Shown in pieces: positions 8,803-18,295 of a stretch of DNA of 64,000 nucleotides. The number at the start of each line of letters is the position of its first letter. Position 1 is the stretch's first letter. The notes beneath the pieces were generated by a model. The model was not told where the DNA came from. It worked only from the letters and a program-made list of their open reading frames with translations, and made no database searches. Made by a program: the position numbers and the translations under genes. This stretch comes from Alphaproteobacteria bacterium (GTDB lineage: Bacteria; Pseudomonadota; Alphaproteobacteria; UBA2966; CAIVPW01): NCBI GenBank assembly GCA_947481575.1, contig CANKGV010000001.1:62001-126000 (forward strand), read 5' to 3'.

Positions 8803-10059
8803 TTAGGAACGATAGGCCGCGTTGATGCGGATGTACTCGTTGGTGAGGTCGCACGTGTACACGGTGAACTTGCCGCGACCGACGCCGACGTCGACGTGGA
8901 ACTCGATTTCGCGGTTCTTCATGTACGCGGCCACCGGTGCCTCGACATAGTCGGCACGCACGCCGCCATGCTCCGCCACCGGATACGGACCGATGGCGAT
9001 GGTCAGGCGGTCGCGGTCGGCTTCTTCGCCGGACTTGCCCACGGCCGCGACGATGCGGCCCCAGTTCGGGTCTTCCCCCGCCACAGCGGTCTTCACCAGC
9101 GGCGAGTTGGCGATGCTGAGGCCGATCTTGCGCGCGGCCTCGGCGTTGCGGGCGCCGCTGACGTTGACGGTGACAAACTTGGTGGCGCCTTCGCCGTCAC
9201 GCACGATCTGCTGCGCGAGGTCGAGCATCACCGCGTCCAGCGCCTCCCGGAACTCGGCCAGCTTGGGGTCGGCGGCGGAGTTGATGACCGGGTGGCGCGC
9301 GCCTTTGCCGGTGGCGAACAGCAGCACGGTATCGGACGTGCTGGTATCCGAATCCACCGTGATGGCGTTGAAGCTACGGCTCGCGCTCGCCTTGACCAAG
9401 CGTTGCAGCACGGGCGCCGGAATGCGCGCATCGGTAAACACGAACGCGAACATGGTGCCGAGATCCGGCGCGATCATGCCGGAGCCCTTGGCGATGCCAT
9501 TGATGGAGACCGTCGCCTTGCCGATGCTGGCGGTGGCGGTGGCGCCCTTCAGAAACGTATCGGTGGTGCGGATGGCGTCGGCGGCGGCATCCCACGCGGT
9601 CTCGCTTAGGCTTTCGACCACGAGCGGGATGATCGCTTCGAGCTTGTCGACTGGCAACGGCTGGCCGATCACGCCGGTGGAGGCGATGAACAGCTCGTCG
9701 TCTTTGCACCCCAGCGCGGCGGCGGCGGCGCGGACGGTGCGATGCACCGCCTCCACGCCGGCGGCGCCGGTGAAGGCGTTGGAGTTGCCCGCATTGGCCA
9801 CAAGGCCGCGCGCGGTGCCGGGCACCAGGGCCTTGCACCACAGCACCGGGGCGGACGCGGTTTTGGACAGCGTGAACACGCCGGCCGCAGAGGTGCCCTT
9901 GGCCAATTCGACCACCAACGTATCGGACCGCCCGCGGTATCGGATGCCCGCCTGACCCGTGCCGACGCGCACGCCGGCGATCACCGGCATGTTCGGGAAG
10001 CTTGCGGGAGCCAGCGGCGAACGCGCGATGGCTTTAGCGGTGGTGGCCGGAGCGGTCAT
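8803..10059 (-). CDS. argJ: bifunctional glutamate N-acetyltransferase / N-acetylglutamate synthase
   Basis: Transfers acetyl from acetylornithine to glutamate in the cyclic arginine pathway. The 418-residue precursor is expected to self-cleave before a nucleophilic threonine (Thr202 here). The site reads GMIAPDLGTMFAFVFTDA, with Leu-Gly in place of the common Met-Ala before Thr. Other signatures are LVANAGNSNAFTGAAG, FIASTGVIGQPLP, and VAGEDPNWGRIVAAVG. The ATG at 10059 gives the usual N-terminus; an upstream ATG adds 43 basic, proline-rich residues without homology. It begins the argJ-mutT leftward unit. Confidence 0.96.
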   Translation of the reverse strand: MTAPATTAKAIARSPLAPASFPNMPVIAGVRVGTGQAGIRYRGRSDTLVVELAKGTSAAGVFTLSKTASAPVLWCKALVPGTARGLVANAGNSNAFTGAAGVEAVHRTVRAAAAALGCKDDELFIASTGVIGQPLPVDKLEAIIPLVVESLSETAWDAAADAIRTTDTFLKGATATASIGKATVSINGIAKGSGMIAPDLGTMFAFVFTDARIPAPVLQRLVKASASRSFNAITVDSDTSTSDTVLLFATGKGARHPVINSAADPKLAEFREALDAVMLDLAQQIVRDGEGATKFVTVNVSGARNAEAARKIGLSIANSPLVKTAVAGEDPNWGRIVAAVGKSGEEADRDRLTIAIGPYPVAEHGGVRADYVEAPVAAYMKNREIEFHVDVGVGRGKFTVYTCDLTNEYIRINAAYRS

Positions 10060-10314
10060 TCTGTTCTCAGGGGCCGGGGGTTGGTCCGGGCGCTTCTGTA
10101 GAACAGTTCGCGCGCCGCCGGAAGCACCCGGCGTGGGCCGTCTGGGCGTTCTCGATTTGACCCCGGCGTACTTCGCGGCCCCGGCCATTTCTGGACACGC
10201 TCAGCCAGCAAGAAGGTGAGCGGGCGCACCAAGTACGCGGCGGTTGATCGGTGTCAAAGCACCCGCGTCGCGAGTGCTGCTAACCTGTATTGGCACCCGC
10301 GTTGGAGACTGACC

Positions 10315-10728
10315 ATGACTTTGCAGGCAATTCGACTGGAACTGGCCCGTAGCGCCGAGTTGCCGGAGGGCAGCACCAAACACGGCTACGAGTTCGTGGC
10401 GCCGCTGGATGCGCACGGCCACTTCGACCCCGCCGAGTGGAAGGCCAGCAAAGCCGCCTGCAAGGTGCGCCGGTTTTGGGGCGACGCGGAGAACGAACTG
10501 GGCGAGTTGATCCACACCCGCGGCAAGAATTGGGCGTTTTCCTATGTCCCCCACAAGGACGAGGACGACGAGCCGATCTTCAAGTTCGACCGCCACGCAT
10601 TCACCCAGGGCGAATACGTTTCCATCACCGAACACGACGGCGTGCAGCGTACGTTCCGGGTGGTTTCGGTGCGCCCGGCGCCGGCCGGCAACGTTCAGCA
10701 ACTGCGGCCGGCCAGCAAACCACGCTGA
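10315..10728 (+). CDS. conserved hypothetical protein
   Basis: A 137-residue soluble protein I do not recognise as a named family, though similar proteins seem to occur in Rhodospirillales. It starts at an ATG with GGAG 8 nt upstream. The sequence is rich in charged and aromatic residues (HGYEFVAPLDAHGHFDPAEW, KVRRFWGDAENELGELIH, EDDEPIFKFDRHAFTQGEYV) and ends in a beta-rich segment VQRTFRVVSVRPAP. No signal peptide or membrane segment. It lies alone between the divergent argJ and secA, where related genomes often carry a parvulin-type isomerase that is absent here. Confidence 0.75.
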   Translation: MTLQAIRLELARSAELPEGSTKHGYEFVAPLDAHGHFDPAEWKASKAACKVRRFWGDAENELGELIHTRGKNWAFSYVPHKDEDDEPIFKFDRHAFTQGEYVSITEHDGVQRTFRVVSVRPAPAGNVQQLRPASKPR

Positions 10729-10837
10729 GACTCCCGGCCCAGGGGCTGCGGTACCAGGGAAACCGCGCCCCTTGCGTTGACAGGGCTTGGGTCCGCGCTT
10801 ATCTGTCAGCCACCTCCCTCAGACCTATAGTCCCTGC

Positions 10838-13522
10838 ATGTTCTGGAAATGGTTCGGCACCAATAACGATCGCGTGCTGAAAAAGCTTCGGCCCGCCGTC
10901 GACGCAATCAACGCGTTGGAGCCGGAGATTCAACGCCTGTCCGACGACGAGCTGCGCGGCCGCACGGCTGCGTTCCGCGAACGTCTGGCCAAGGGCGAGA
11001 CCCTGGACAGCTTGATGGTGGAGGCATTCGCCACCGTGCGCGAAGGCGCCAAGCGGGCGCTCGGCCAACGGCATTTCGACGTGCAGTTGATGGGCGGCAT
11101 GATCCTGCACCAAGGCAAGATCGCCGAAATGAAGACCGGCGAAGGCAAGACGCTGGTTTCCACCCTGGCCGCGTACCTGAACGCGCTGCCGGGCAAGGGC
11201 GTTCACATCGTGACCGTGAACGACTACCTGGCCCGTCGCGACGCGGAATGGATGGGGCAGATCTATAAGCGTCTGGGCATGACGGTCGGCTGCGTGGTGC
11301 ACGGGCTGGACGACAACCAGCGCCGCGACGCCTACGCGTCGGACATCACCTACGGCACCAACAACGAGTTGGGCTTCGACTTCCTGCGCGACAACATGAA
11401 GTTCCAGCTGGAGACGATGGTCCACCGGGACTTCAACTTCGCGATCGTCGACGAAGTCGATTCGATCCTGATCGACGAAGCGCGCACGCCGCTCATCATC
11501 TCCGGCGCGGCCGAAGATTCGAGCGAGCTGTACCGCAACGTCGACAAGATCATCCCGCAGCTTGAGAAGGGCGACTACGAGAAGGACGAGAAGCAGCGCA
11601 CGGTCACCCTGACCGAAGCCGGCGCGCAAAAGGCCGTGGAGTTCCTCCAGAACGCCGGTCTGCTGGTGAAGGGCGACCTGTACGACATCGAAAACGTGAC
11701 GATCCTGCACCATCTGACGCAGGCGTTGCGCGCGCACGTGCTGTTTGCGCGCGACACCGAATACATCGTGAAAGACGACAAGGTCGTCATCATCGACGAA
11801 TTCACCGGCCGCATGATGGAAGGCCGCCGCTATTCGGAAGGCCTGCACCAGGCGCTGGAAGCCAAAGAAGCGGTGACGATCCAGCCGGAGAACCAGACGC
11901 TGGCGTCGATCACGTTCCAGAACTTCTTCCGCATGTACAAGAAGCTTTCGGGCATGACCGGCACCGCCGCGACCGAGGCTTCGGAATTCGGCGACATTTA
12001 CAAGCTGGATGTGGTGGAAGTGCCGACGCACATGCCGCTTAGCCGCAAGGACTTCGACGACGAGGTCTATCGCACCGGCACCGAGAAGTTCGCGGCGATC
12101 GTGAAGCTGATCGAGGAATGCCGCGAGCGCCGCCAGCCGGTGCTGGTGGGCACGGTTTCCATCGAAAAGTCGGAGCTGCTGTCCACGCTGCTGAAGAAGG
12201 AAAAGATCCTTCACCAGGTGCTGAACGCGCGCTTCCACGAGCAGGAAGCGGCGATCGTGGCGCAGGCCGGCCGCTCGGGCCAAGTGACCATCGCCACCAA
12301 CATGGCGGGCCGCGGCACCGACATCCAGCTGGGCGGCAACGTGGACATGCGCATCGCGATCGAACTGCTGGGGGTTACCGACCCGGCCGTGCGCGCCGAC
12401 GGCGAAGCCCGCATCCGCGAGGAAGTGGCGTCCGAGAAGAAGGACGTGCTGGCTTCGGGCGGGCTGTACATCATCGGCACCGAGCGCCACGAAAGCCGCC
12501 GCATCGACAACCAGTTGCGCGGCCGTTCCGGCCGCCAGGGCGACCCGGGCAAGTCGAAGTTCTTCCTGAGCCTGGAAGACGACCTGATGCGCATTTTCGG
12601 CTCGGAGCGCATGGACACCATGCTGCGCCGGCTGGGCCTAAAAGACGGCGAGGCGATCATCCACCCGTGGGTGAACAAGGCGCTGGAAAAGGCCCAGCAG
12701 AAGGTCGAGCAGCGGAACTACGAAATCCGCAAGAATCTGCTGAAGTTCGACGACGTCATGAACGACCAGCGCAAGGTTGTGTACGACCAGCGCAAGGAAC
12801 TGATGCGCTCGAAGGACGTGTCGGACACGGTGGAGGATATGCGCCACACGGTGGTCGACAACCTGATCAACGAGTGCGTTCCCGAGAAGGCGTACCAAGA
12901 ACAGTGGAACATCGACAAGCTGGAGCAGGAAATCGGGCGCGTGTTCGCGACCCTGGCTCCGGTACGCGCGTGGGCCAACGAAGAAGGCGTGGGCCATGAA
13001 GAGATGCGCCACCGCCTGATGGACATGGCCGACCGCATGATGGCCGAGAAGGCCGCCAACACCGGCCCGGACATCTGGCGCATGGTGGAGAAGAACCTGT
13101 TGCTGCAGGCGTTGGACCAGCATTGGAAGGAACACTTGTTCCGGCTGGATCACCTGCGCCAGGGCATCGGCCTGCGCGCCTATGGCCAACGCGATCCGCT
13201 GAACGAGTACAAGCGCGAGGCCTTCGACATGTTCGACGGCATGCTGGCGACGCTGCGCGAACACGTGACCACGCTGCTGGCGCGTGTGGAGGTCCGCATG
13301 GGCCCGCCGCCGGAACAGCAGGCGTTCGAGACGCGCTCGCAGATGCTGACCTCGGCCGCCACCGGCGGGCCGGAAGTGATCGAGCCCGACCTGGGCGAAG
13401 CACCCCCGCCGCCGCCGGAGCCGGTCAACGACCCGGCGCTGTGGGGCAAGGTGTCGCGCAACGCCCTGTGCCCGTGTGGTTCCGGCAAGAAATTCAAGCA
13501 CTGCCACGGCGCCGACGCCTAA
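10838..13522 (+). CDS. secA: preprotein translocase ATPase SecA
   Basis: Motor of the Sec export pathway. The 894-residue protein has Walker [14 protein letters not shown], the [19 protein letters not shown] Walker B/DEAD region, the preprotein-binding domain, the second nucleotide domain with [12 protein letters not shown] and [15 protein letters not shown], and [20 protein letters not shown]. The extreme C-terminus carries the SEC-C zinc motif [14 protein letters not shown] that binds SecB and phospholipid. The ATG at 10838 begins [17 protein letters not shown], as in other SecA proteins; an upstream in-frame codon was rejected. Confidence 0.99.
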   Translation: MFWKWFGTNNDRVLKKLRPAVDAINALEPEIQRLSDDELRGRTAAFRERLAKGETLDSLMVEAFATVREGAKRALGQRHFDVQLMGGMILHQGKIAEMKTGEGKTLVSTLAAYLNALPGKGVHIVTVNDYLARRDAEWMGQIYKRLGMTVGCVVHGLDDNQRRDAYASDITYGTNNELGFDFLRDNMKFQLETMVHRDFNFAIVDEVDSILIDEARTPLIISGAAEDSSELYRNVDKIIPQLEKGDYEKDEKQRTVTLTEAGAQKAVEFLQNAGLLVKGDLYDIENVTILHHLTQALRAHVLFARDTEYIVKDDKVVIIDEFTGRMMEGRRYSEGLHQALEAKEAVTIQPENQTLASITFQNFFRMYKKLSGMTGTAATEASEFGDIYKLDVVEVPTHMPLSRKDFDDEVYRTGTEKFAAIVKLIEECRERRQPVLVGTVSIEKSELLSTLLKKEKILHQVLNARFHEQEAAIVAQAGRSGQVTIATNMAGRGTDIQLGGNVDMRIAIELLGVTDPAVRADGEARIREEVASEKKDVLASGGLYIIGTERHESRRIDNQLRGRSGRQGDPGKSKFFLSLEDDLMRIFGSERMDTMLRRLGLKDGEAIIHPWVNKALEKAQQKVEQRNYEIRKNLLKFDDVMNDQRKVVYDQRKELMRSKDVSDTVEDMRHTVVDNLINECVPEKAYQEQWNIDKLEQEIGRVFATLAPVRAWANEEGVGHEEMRHRLMDMADRMMAEKAANTGPDIWRMVEKNLLLQALDQHWKEHLFRLDHLRQGIGLRAYGQRDPLNEYKREAFDMFDGMLATLREHVTTLLARVEVRMGPPPEQQAFETRSQMLTSAATGGPEVIEPDLGEAPPPPPEPVNDPALWGKVSRNALCPCGSGKKFKHCHGADA

Positions 13523-13611
13523 CTGACTGACCCGGTTCCGTTCGTCCCCGCCGCTGGCTATGATCCTGGCCCGGGGGTACGGCGCCCGCGCCATGATTGT
13601 GACGGTGACCA

Positions 13612-15291
13612 GTGACTGCAGCGACGCTCGCAGCGCGGCTCCTGGTTTTGCTTGCTGGGCTCGCGGCGGTGGTGCCGGTTACGGCAACCTCCGCCCAAGA
13701 CGCCCCCCCGCCCGGATTCGGCCCCACTGATACCGGTGCGCTGACCGCGCGCTGGCCGTTTACCGACCCGGCGTTCCACGCAGCCACGACACCCGCCGCC
13801 ATCGCCACCGGGGCCGAGGACACCCTGAAGGCGCTGGTGGACACGGTGGCGCACGGGCCGCGGTTCGCCATTACTCTGCCCACGCCCACCATTGCCGAAG
13901 GCGCCACCACACGGCCGCCTGCGGACACCGCGCTGTGGCCAATGCCGGCGGACGGGTTGTTGGCGCAAGGCACGGCGGGGCGGCCGGCGCCGGAGCGCTG
14001 GGCACTGACCGGCGACGCGCACCGCCGCAACGCCGCAGCGCTGGATGCGGTGATCGCCTATGCCGAGACCGCACGGCACACGGCGGACACAGTGGGCATT
14101 GCCACCCTGATGCTGGCCCCGCCAGAGCCGGCGGCGACCACGGCGGCGCGCGCGTTCCGCGACGTGCTGGACGCGCGCAACCGGACGTTTGTTTCCGGCG
14201 TGCCGAACTGCGACGAGGAGCCGTGGTGCGTGGCGCTGCGCACGGCGCGCGCCAAGGCATCGGCGAGCGGCGGGCCGGCGGCGCTGGAGGACAGCCTGGC
14301 GCGCTATCTGCTGGAAGCGGGCGCCGTGGGGCTGCATCTGCAGTCGAGCCAAGGCCAGGCGCGCATCCAGCTGGATCACAACCAACAGCGCGCCGAGTTC
14401 GGCGTGCACCGCACCGTGGTGCTGCGGGCGATCGCCGACCCGGCAGCGGCGCGCCAACTGCCGTGGGAACTGAGCGCCGTGATCGGCGCATCGGTGTGGC
14501 ACCTGCGCGGCCTGGACGGCAGCCAGCCCGCGTGGCCGGTGGTTCTGAACGAGGCGGCGGCTAAGGGGCTGGAGGAACCGGGGTTCGGCTATTCCGGGTT
14601 CGACCTGGATGGCATTGCGGTGACGCGCTACGCCGCTGCGCCGGAAGGCGGCTATGAGGTCAACGCGGCGTTGACCCTGATGGACGGCGGCGGGCGGCGC
14701 GCGTCGCTGTCGCTGGTGCTGCGATTTGCCTATGGCCCCGACGCGATCACCGTGACGGCGGCGGAACTGGCGCCGCTGGCACCCGTGGTCCCGGCCGCCG
14801 AAATCGTGCTGGTGCCGGTGGCGCGGGTGAGCGCCGAGGCGCTGCGCACCGCACCCGGGCCGTTGGGCCTGATGCGGCTGGTGCGGGCCAACGCCGTGAC
14901 GGCGGCGACGGCTTCATCGGCGCCGCAGGACTATTACGTGTTTGCGTTCGTGGCGGACCGTTTGCCGGGGGACGCGCGGCTGGACCTGCGCATCGCCGAC
15001 AAGGCTGCGGGCATCGGTGGATTTCCGGCGGGCGCGGCGGAACGCGACTTCGACGGCTGGCGGGTGCTGGCGGCGCAGATGACCCTGACCCTGAACGGGC
15101 CGGTGGAGTTCACGGTGAAGGCCGTGTTCGCCGCCGGAAGCGGGCCCGATGCGGGCCAGCGCGCGCCGGCAGTGGCGGCGACGAAGTCTTCGTATGTATC
15201 GCCCCAGGCAACGGCGGCGGCGCCCACAGCAGCGGACGACGCGCCGGGTGCAGGCACGGCGTTCCCCAATTTCGCGCAGCGGCCGCAATGA
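13612..15291 (+). CDS. exported protein of unknown function, paralogue domain A
   Basis: A 559-residue protein I cannot place in a family. It begins at GTG 13612 with a signal peptide (TLAARLLVLLAGLAAVVPVT, cleavage near TSAQD). The middle has a helical segment (EDSLARYLLEAGAVGLHLQS). Residues about 322-523 resemble residues about 125-318 of the next gene: RRASLSLVLRFAYG versus RRAAILFSATYG, YYVFAFVADRLPGDARLDL versus DYVLAVFVMDRISPSAKFTV, and GPDAGQRAPAVAA versus GVEVDAGDRAPFVAG. Its stop overlaps the next start (ATGA), so the two are translationally coupled. Probably periplasmic. It follows secA by 89 nt. Confidence 0.7.
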   Translation: MTAATLAARLLVLLAGLAAVVPVTATSAQDAPPPGFGPTDTGALTARWPFTDPAFHAATTPAAIATGAEDTLKALVDTVAHGPRFAITLPTPTIAEGATTRPPADTALWPMPADGLLAQGTAGRPAPERWALTGDAHRRNAAALDAVIAYAETARHTADTVGIATLMLAPPEPAATTAARAFRDVLDARNRTFVSGVPNCDEEPWCVALRTARAKASASGGPAALEDSLARYLLEAGAVGLHLQSSQGQARIQLDHNQQRAEFGVHRTVVLRAIADPAAARQLPWELSAVIGASVWHLRGLDGSQPAWPVVLNEAAAKGLEEPGFGYSGFDLDGIAVTRYAAAPEGGYEVNAALTLMDGGGRRASLSLVLRFAYGPDAITVTAAELAPLAPVVPAAEIVLVPVARVSAEALRTAPGPLGLMRLVRANAVTAATASSAPQDYYVFAFVADRLPGDARLDLRIADKAAGIGGFPAGAAERDFDGWRVLAAQMTLTLNGPVEFTVKAVFAAGSGPDAGQRAPAVAATKSSYVSPQATAAAPTAADDAPGAGTAFPNFAQRPQ

Positions 15292-16280
15292 CGACGCTGG
15301 GCATACGCGCAAGCCTCGTGGCGCTGCTGGCGATGGCGGCGTGCGCGGAGGTGCCGCCGGACGGCGTGGGTACGCCGGCGCCCTTGGTGACCGAAGCGAC
15401 CCGGGCGGTGGCCGCGGCACCTGCGCCGCAAGCGCCGGCGCCCATCGTGGCACCGGTGACGGTGGCAGCACCGGTGCGCAGCGGACCCGCAGCGTTCCCC
15501 CTGCCCGCCCCGCTGGCGACAACACAGACGACGATGCCATCGGACGCGGTGCGGGTGGCGGCGGCGGTGGTGGACCGGCTGCGCGGCGGATCGGGCATGG
15601 CGGCGGGGGTGCTGTTTAGCAACGCTGCGGGTGCGGCGGTAGGCGCGGCGCACGCCGACGTGCCGGGGTTCGACTGGCACGACACGCGGCTGCTGCAATA
15701 CACCGGACAGCCCGGGCCGGATCGCACGGCGGCGGCAACGCTGGAGTTCGTCGACGAATTCAACCGCCGCGCGGCGATTCTGTTTTCGGCCACCTATGGC
15801 GTCGCGGACGAGCCGATCGAGGTGAAGGACATCACCATCGCGCCGCTCTATTCCCTGAACCCGCGGGTGCTGCTGTACGCGATTGCGGCGCGCGATCTGC
15901 CCCAGGCGGCGCCGCCCAAGACGCCCGGAGCGCTGCTGCAGATCGCGGCGGCGTTCGGCATGCCGTGGCGCGAGGAAGCGCTGGCGGAAGGCGACTACGT
16001 GCTGGCGGTGTTCGTGATGGACCGCATTTCGCCTTCAGCCAAATTCACCGTGGCCGTGGGCGAGCGGGGCGGCACGGAAGGATTCAGCGACACGGCACGC
16101 TACCTGGAGCAGGACAACTTTCGCGCCGCCGTGATCCCGGCGCACCTGAGCGCCGCCACCGCGAAGACGTGGGTGAAGGCCATCGTGACGCCGGGCGTGG
16201 AAGTGGATGCCGGCGACCGCGCGCCGTTCGTGGCCGGGCTGTTCCCGCTGGACCCGCGGACGCAGACCGCGGGCGAATAG
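15288..16280 (+). CDS. putative lipoprotein of unknown function, paralogue domain B
   Basis: A 330-residue product coupled by ATGA overlap to the preceding gene. The N-terminus (LVALLAMAACAEVPPDG) resembles a lipoprotein signal with a weak lipobox MAAC, followed by an Ala/Pro-rich spacer to about residue 75. The folded part, about 125-318, shares its domain with the C-terminus of the previous protein, so the pair likely arose by duplication. A short segment GMAAGVLFSNAAGAAVGAAH before the domain is glycine/alanine-rich. Partner proteins at the inner face of the outer membrane or in the periplasm are plausible. Convergent with accA, 12 nt away. Confidence 0.7.
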   Translation: MTTLGIRASLVALLAMAACAEVPPDGVGTPAPLVTEATRAVAAAPAPQAPAPIVAPVTVAAPVRSGPAAFPLPAPLATTQTTMPSDAVRVAAAVVDRLRGGSGMAAGVLFSNAAGAAVGAAHADVPGFDWHDTRLLQYTGQPGPDRTAAATLEFVDEFNRRAAILFSATYGVADEPIEVKDITIAPLYSLNPRVLLYAIAARDLPQAAPPKTPGALLQIAAAFGMPWREEALAEGDYVLAVFVMDRISPSAKFTVAVGERGGTEGFSDTARYLEQDNFRAAVIPAHLSAATAKTWVKAIVTPGVEVDAGDRAPFVAGLFPLDPRTQTAGE

Positions 16281-16292
16281 TACGGACGGCGG

Positions 16293-17252
16293 TTAGGCCA
16301 GTCCGACCCGGCCCATCTCGAGGAACTTCTGACGGCGCGAGGCGCGGTAATCGCTGCCCTCGTTGTCGAGTTCGGCGAACGCGGCTTCGATGGCGGCGCC
16401 GACGCGGCGCACCATTTCCTGCGGGTGGCGCTGAGCGCCGCCGGTAGGCTCGGAAATGATGCGGTCGATGACGCGCATCTTGAACAGGTCCTGGGCGGTG
16501 AGCTTTAGCGCTTCCGCCGCTTCCCGCGCCTTGTCGCCGGAGCGCCACAGGATCGCGGCGCAGCCTTCGGGCGAGATCACCGAATAGATCGAGTGTTCCA
16601 GCATCAGAATGCGGTTGCCGACGGCCAGCGCCACCGCGCCGCCCGATCCGCCCTCGCCGACCACGACGCACACCACCGGCACCTTCACTTCGAGCAACGC
16701 TTCGATGGCGCGGGCGATGGCTTCGGCCTGGCCGCGCTGTTCGGCGCCGACACCGGGATAGGCGCCTTGCGTGTCAACCAGCGTGAGGATCGGCAACTGG
16801 AAGTGTTCGGCCATGTGCATCAGGCGCACGGCTTTGCGGTAGCCCTCCGGGTGGGCCATGCCGAAGTTGTGGGCGATGCGGCCGTCGGTGCCGATGCCCT
16901 TTTCGTGGCCAATCACCATGACCGAGCGGCCACGGAAGCGGCCCGGACCACCCTGGATGGCGCGGTCGTCGCCGAACAGACGGTCGCCGGCGAGCGGCGT
17001 AAAACCTTCGATCAGCGCCGCGACGTAGTGGCTGAAGTGCGGGCGGTCGAGGTGGCGCGCGACCTGCGTCTTCTGCCACGGCGACAGGTTGGAATAGGTC
17101 TCCTGCAGCATCTGCTCGGTGCGGTTCTGCAGCCGCGCGACTTCGGAGCCGATGTCGACCTCGCCGTTGTCGGCGAGGTGGCGCAGTTCCTTGATCTTGC
17201 CTTCAAGCTCGGCGATCGGCTTTTCGAACTCGAGAAACGTCTCGGTGCCCAT
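16293..17252 (-). CDS. accA: acetyl-CoA carboxylase carboxyltransferase subunit alpha
   Basis: With AccD this subunit transfers carboxyl from biotin to acetyl-CoA, giving malonyl-CoA for fatty acids. The 319 residues match the normal length. Recognisable segments are [78 protein letters not shown] and [16 protein letters not shown], then [20 protein letters not shown]. Its start is 12 nt after the malyl-CoA lyase stop, so the two form a leftward operon. Confidence 0.97.
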   Translation of the reverse strand: MGTETFLEFEKPIAELEGKIKELRHLADNGEVDIGSEVARLQNRTEQMLQETYSNLSPWQKTQVARHLDRPHFSHYVAALIEGFTPLAGDRLFGDDRAIQGGPGRFRGRSVMVIGHEKGIGTDGRIAHNFGMAHPEGYRKAVRLMHMAEHFQLPILTLVDTQGAYPGVGAEQRGQAEAIARAIEALLEVKVPVVCVVVGEGGSGGAVALAVGNRILMLEHSIYSVISPEGCAAILWRSGDKAREAAEALKLTAQDLFKMRVIDRIISEPTGGAQRHPQEMVRRVGAAIEAAFAELDNEGSDYRASRRQKFLEMGRVGLA

Positions 17253-17264
17253 GCAGGTTTCCCC

Positions 17265-18248
17265 TTAGGCCTTTTTCGATGCGAGCAGCTTGGCCTTGGC
17301 CACCATGACTTCGGCCTGGCGCACCGACGCGGCATCGATCATACGGCCGTCGAGGGTGATGGCGCCACGGCCGCTGGCCTGCGCTTCCTTCATGGCTTCC
17401 AAGATGCGGGTAGCGCGGTCCACCTCTTCCTTCGGCGGATTGAAGGTTTCGTTGGCCAGCGCGAGCTGGCTGGGATGGATCGCCCACTTGCCTTCGCAGC
17501 CCAACGCGGCGGCGCGGCGCGCGCCGGCGCGGTAGCCGTCCGCGTCCTGGATGTTGCCGAACGGGCCGTCGATCGGGCGCAGGCCGTTGGCGCGGGCAGC
17601 CACGACTACCCGGGCGATGGCGTAGTGCCACATATCGCCCCAGTGGTTCTGGCGCGCGCCGTCGGCGAGCTGGTCGGTGAGCACGACGTAGTCTTTGCTG
17701 GGGCCGCCGATGACGGTGGTGCGAGCGCCGGTCGATGCTGCGTAGTCGGCGACACCGAAGTGCAGCGACTCCAGGCGCGGGCTGGCGGCGGCGATGGTCT
17801 CGACGTTTTGCATTCCGAGGGCGGTTTCGATGATCAACTCGAAGCCGATGCGCTTGGTGCGGCCCTTTGCCGTTTCACACTGCGTGACCAGCATGTCGAG
17901 GGCGTAGACGTCGTCGGGCTTGCCGACCTTGGGGATCATGATGAGATCCAGGCGCTCACCGGTCTGTTCCAGGATGTCGATGACGTCGCGGTACATGTAG
18001 TGCGTATCCAGCCCGTTGATGCGGACCGATACGGCGGACGCGCCGAAATCGAGGGTGTTGAGCGCGACGATGATGTTCTTGCGCGCCTGGACTTTGTCGT
18101 CGGGCGCAACCGCGTCTTCGAGGTCGAGGAAGATCACGTCGGCGCCGGAGGTGGCGGCCTTTTCCATCATCTTCGGGTTAGAGCCCGGCACCGCCAGCTC
18201 GGACCGGTTGACCCGCGGGACCGCGGGGCGGACCAGGGTGAAGCTCAT
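17265..18248 (-). CDS. mcl1: L-malyl-CoA / beta-methylmalyl-CoA lyase (HpcH/HpaI-citrate lyase family)
   Basis: A 327-residue TIM-barrel CoA-ester lyase. Segments IFLDLEDAVAPDDKVQARKN, VRINGLDTHYMYRDVIDIL, IMIPKVGKPDDVYALD, FELIIETALGMQNVETIAA and GCEGKWAIHPSQLALANE closely match the malyl-CoA/beta-methylmalyl-CoA lyases of Rhodobacter and Methylobacterium, as I recall them. Those enzymes split malyl-CoA to glyoxylate and acetyl-CoA and serve the ethylmalonyl-CoA pathway or serine cycle. Mg2+-binding Glu and Asp are in LEDAV and the downstream Glu. Its pairing with accA hints at acetyl-CoA/C2 metabolism; no other pathway gene is in the window. Confidence 0.85.
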   Translation of the reverse strand: MSFTLVRPAVPRVNRSELAVPGSNPKMMEKAATSGADVIFLDLEDAVAPDDKVQARKNIIVALNTLDFGASAVSVRINGLDTHYMYRDVIDILEQTGERLDLIMIPKVGKPDDVYALDMLVTQCETAKGRTKRIGFELIIETALGMQNVETIAAASPRLESLHFGVADYAASTGARTTVIGGPSKDYVVLTDQLADGARQNHWGDMWHYAIARVVVAARANGLRPIDGPFGNIQDADGYRAGARRAAALGCEGKWAIHPSQLALANETFNPPKEEVDRATRILEAMKEAQASGRGAITLDGRMIDAASVRQAEVMVAKAKLLASKKA

Positions 18249-18295
18249 GCAGCGACCTTTCTATGCAACGGAATGGGCGGAAACGAGCCGGGAAC

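Noticed and set aside
10799-12490. Long minus-strand ORF of 563 codons opposite secA
   Set aside because: High-GC shadow of a certain SecA frame; composition rich in His/Arg/Asp with no domain.
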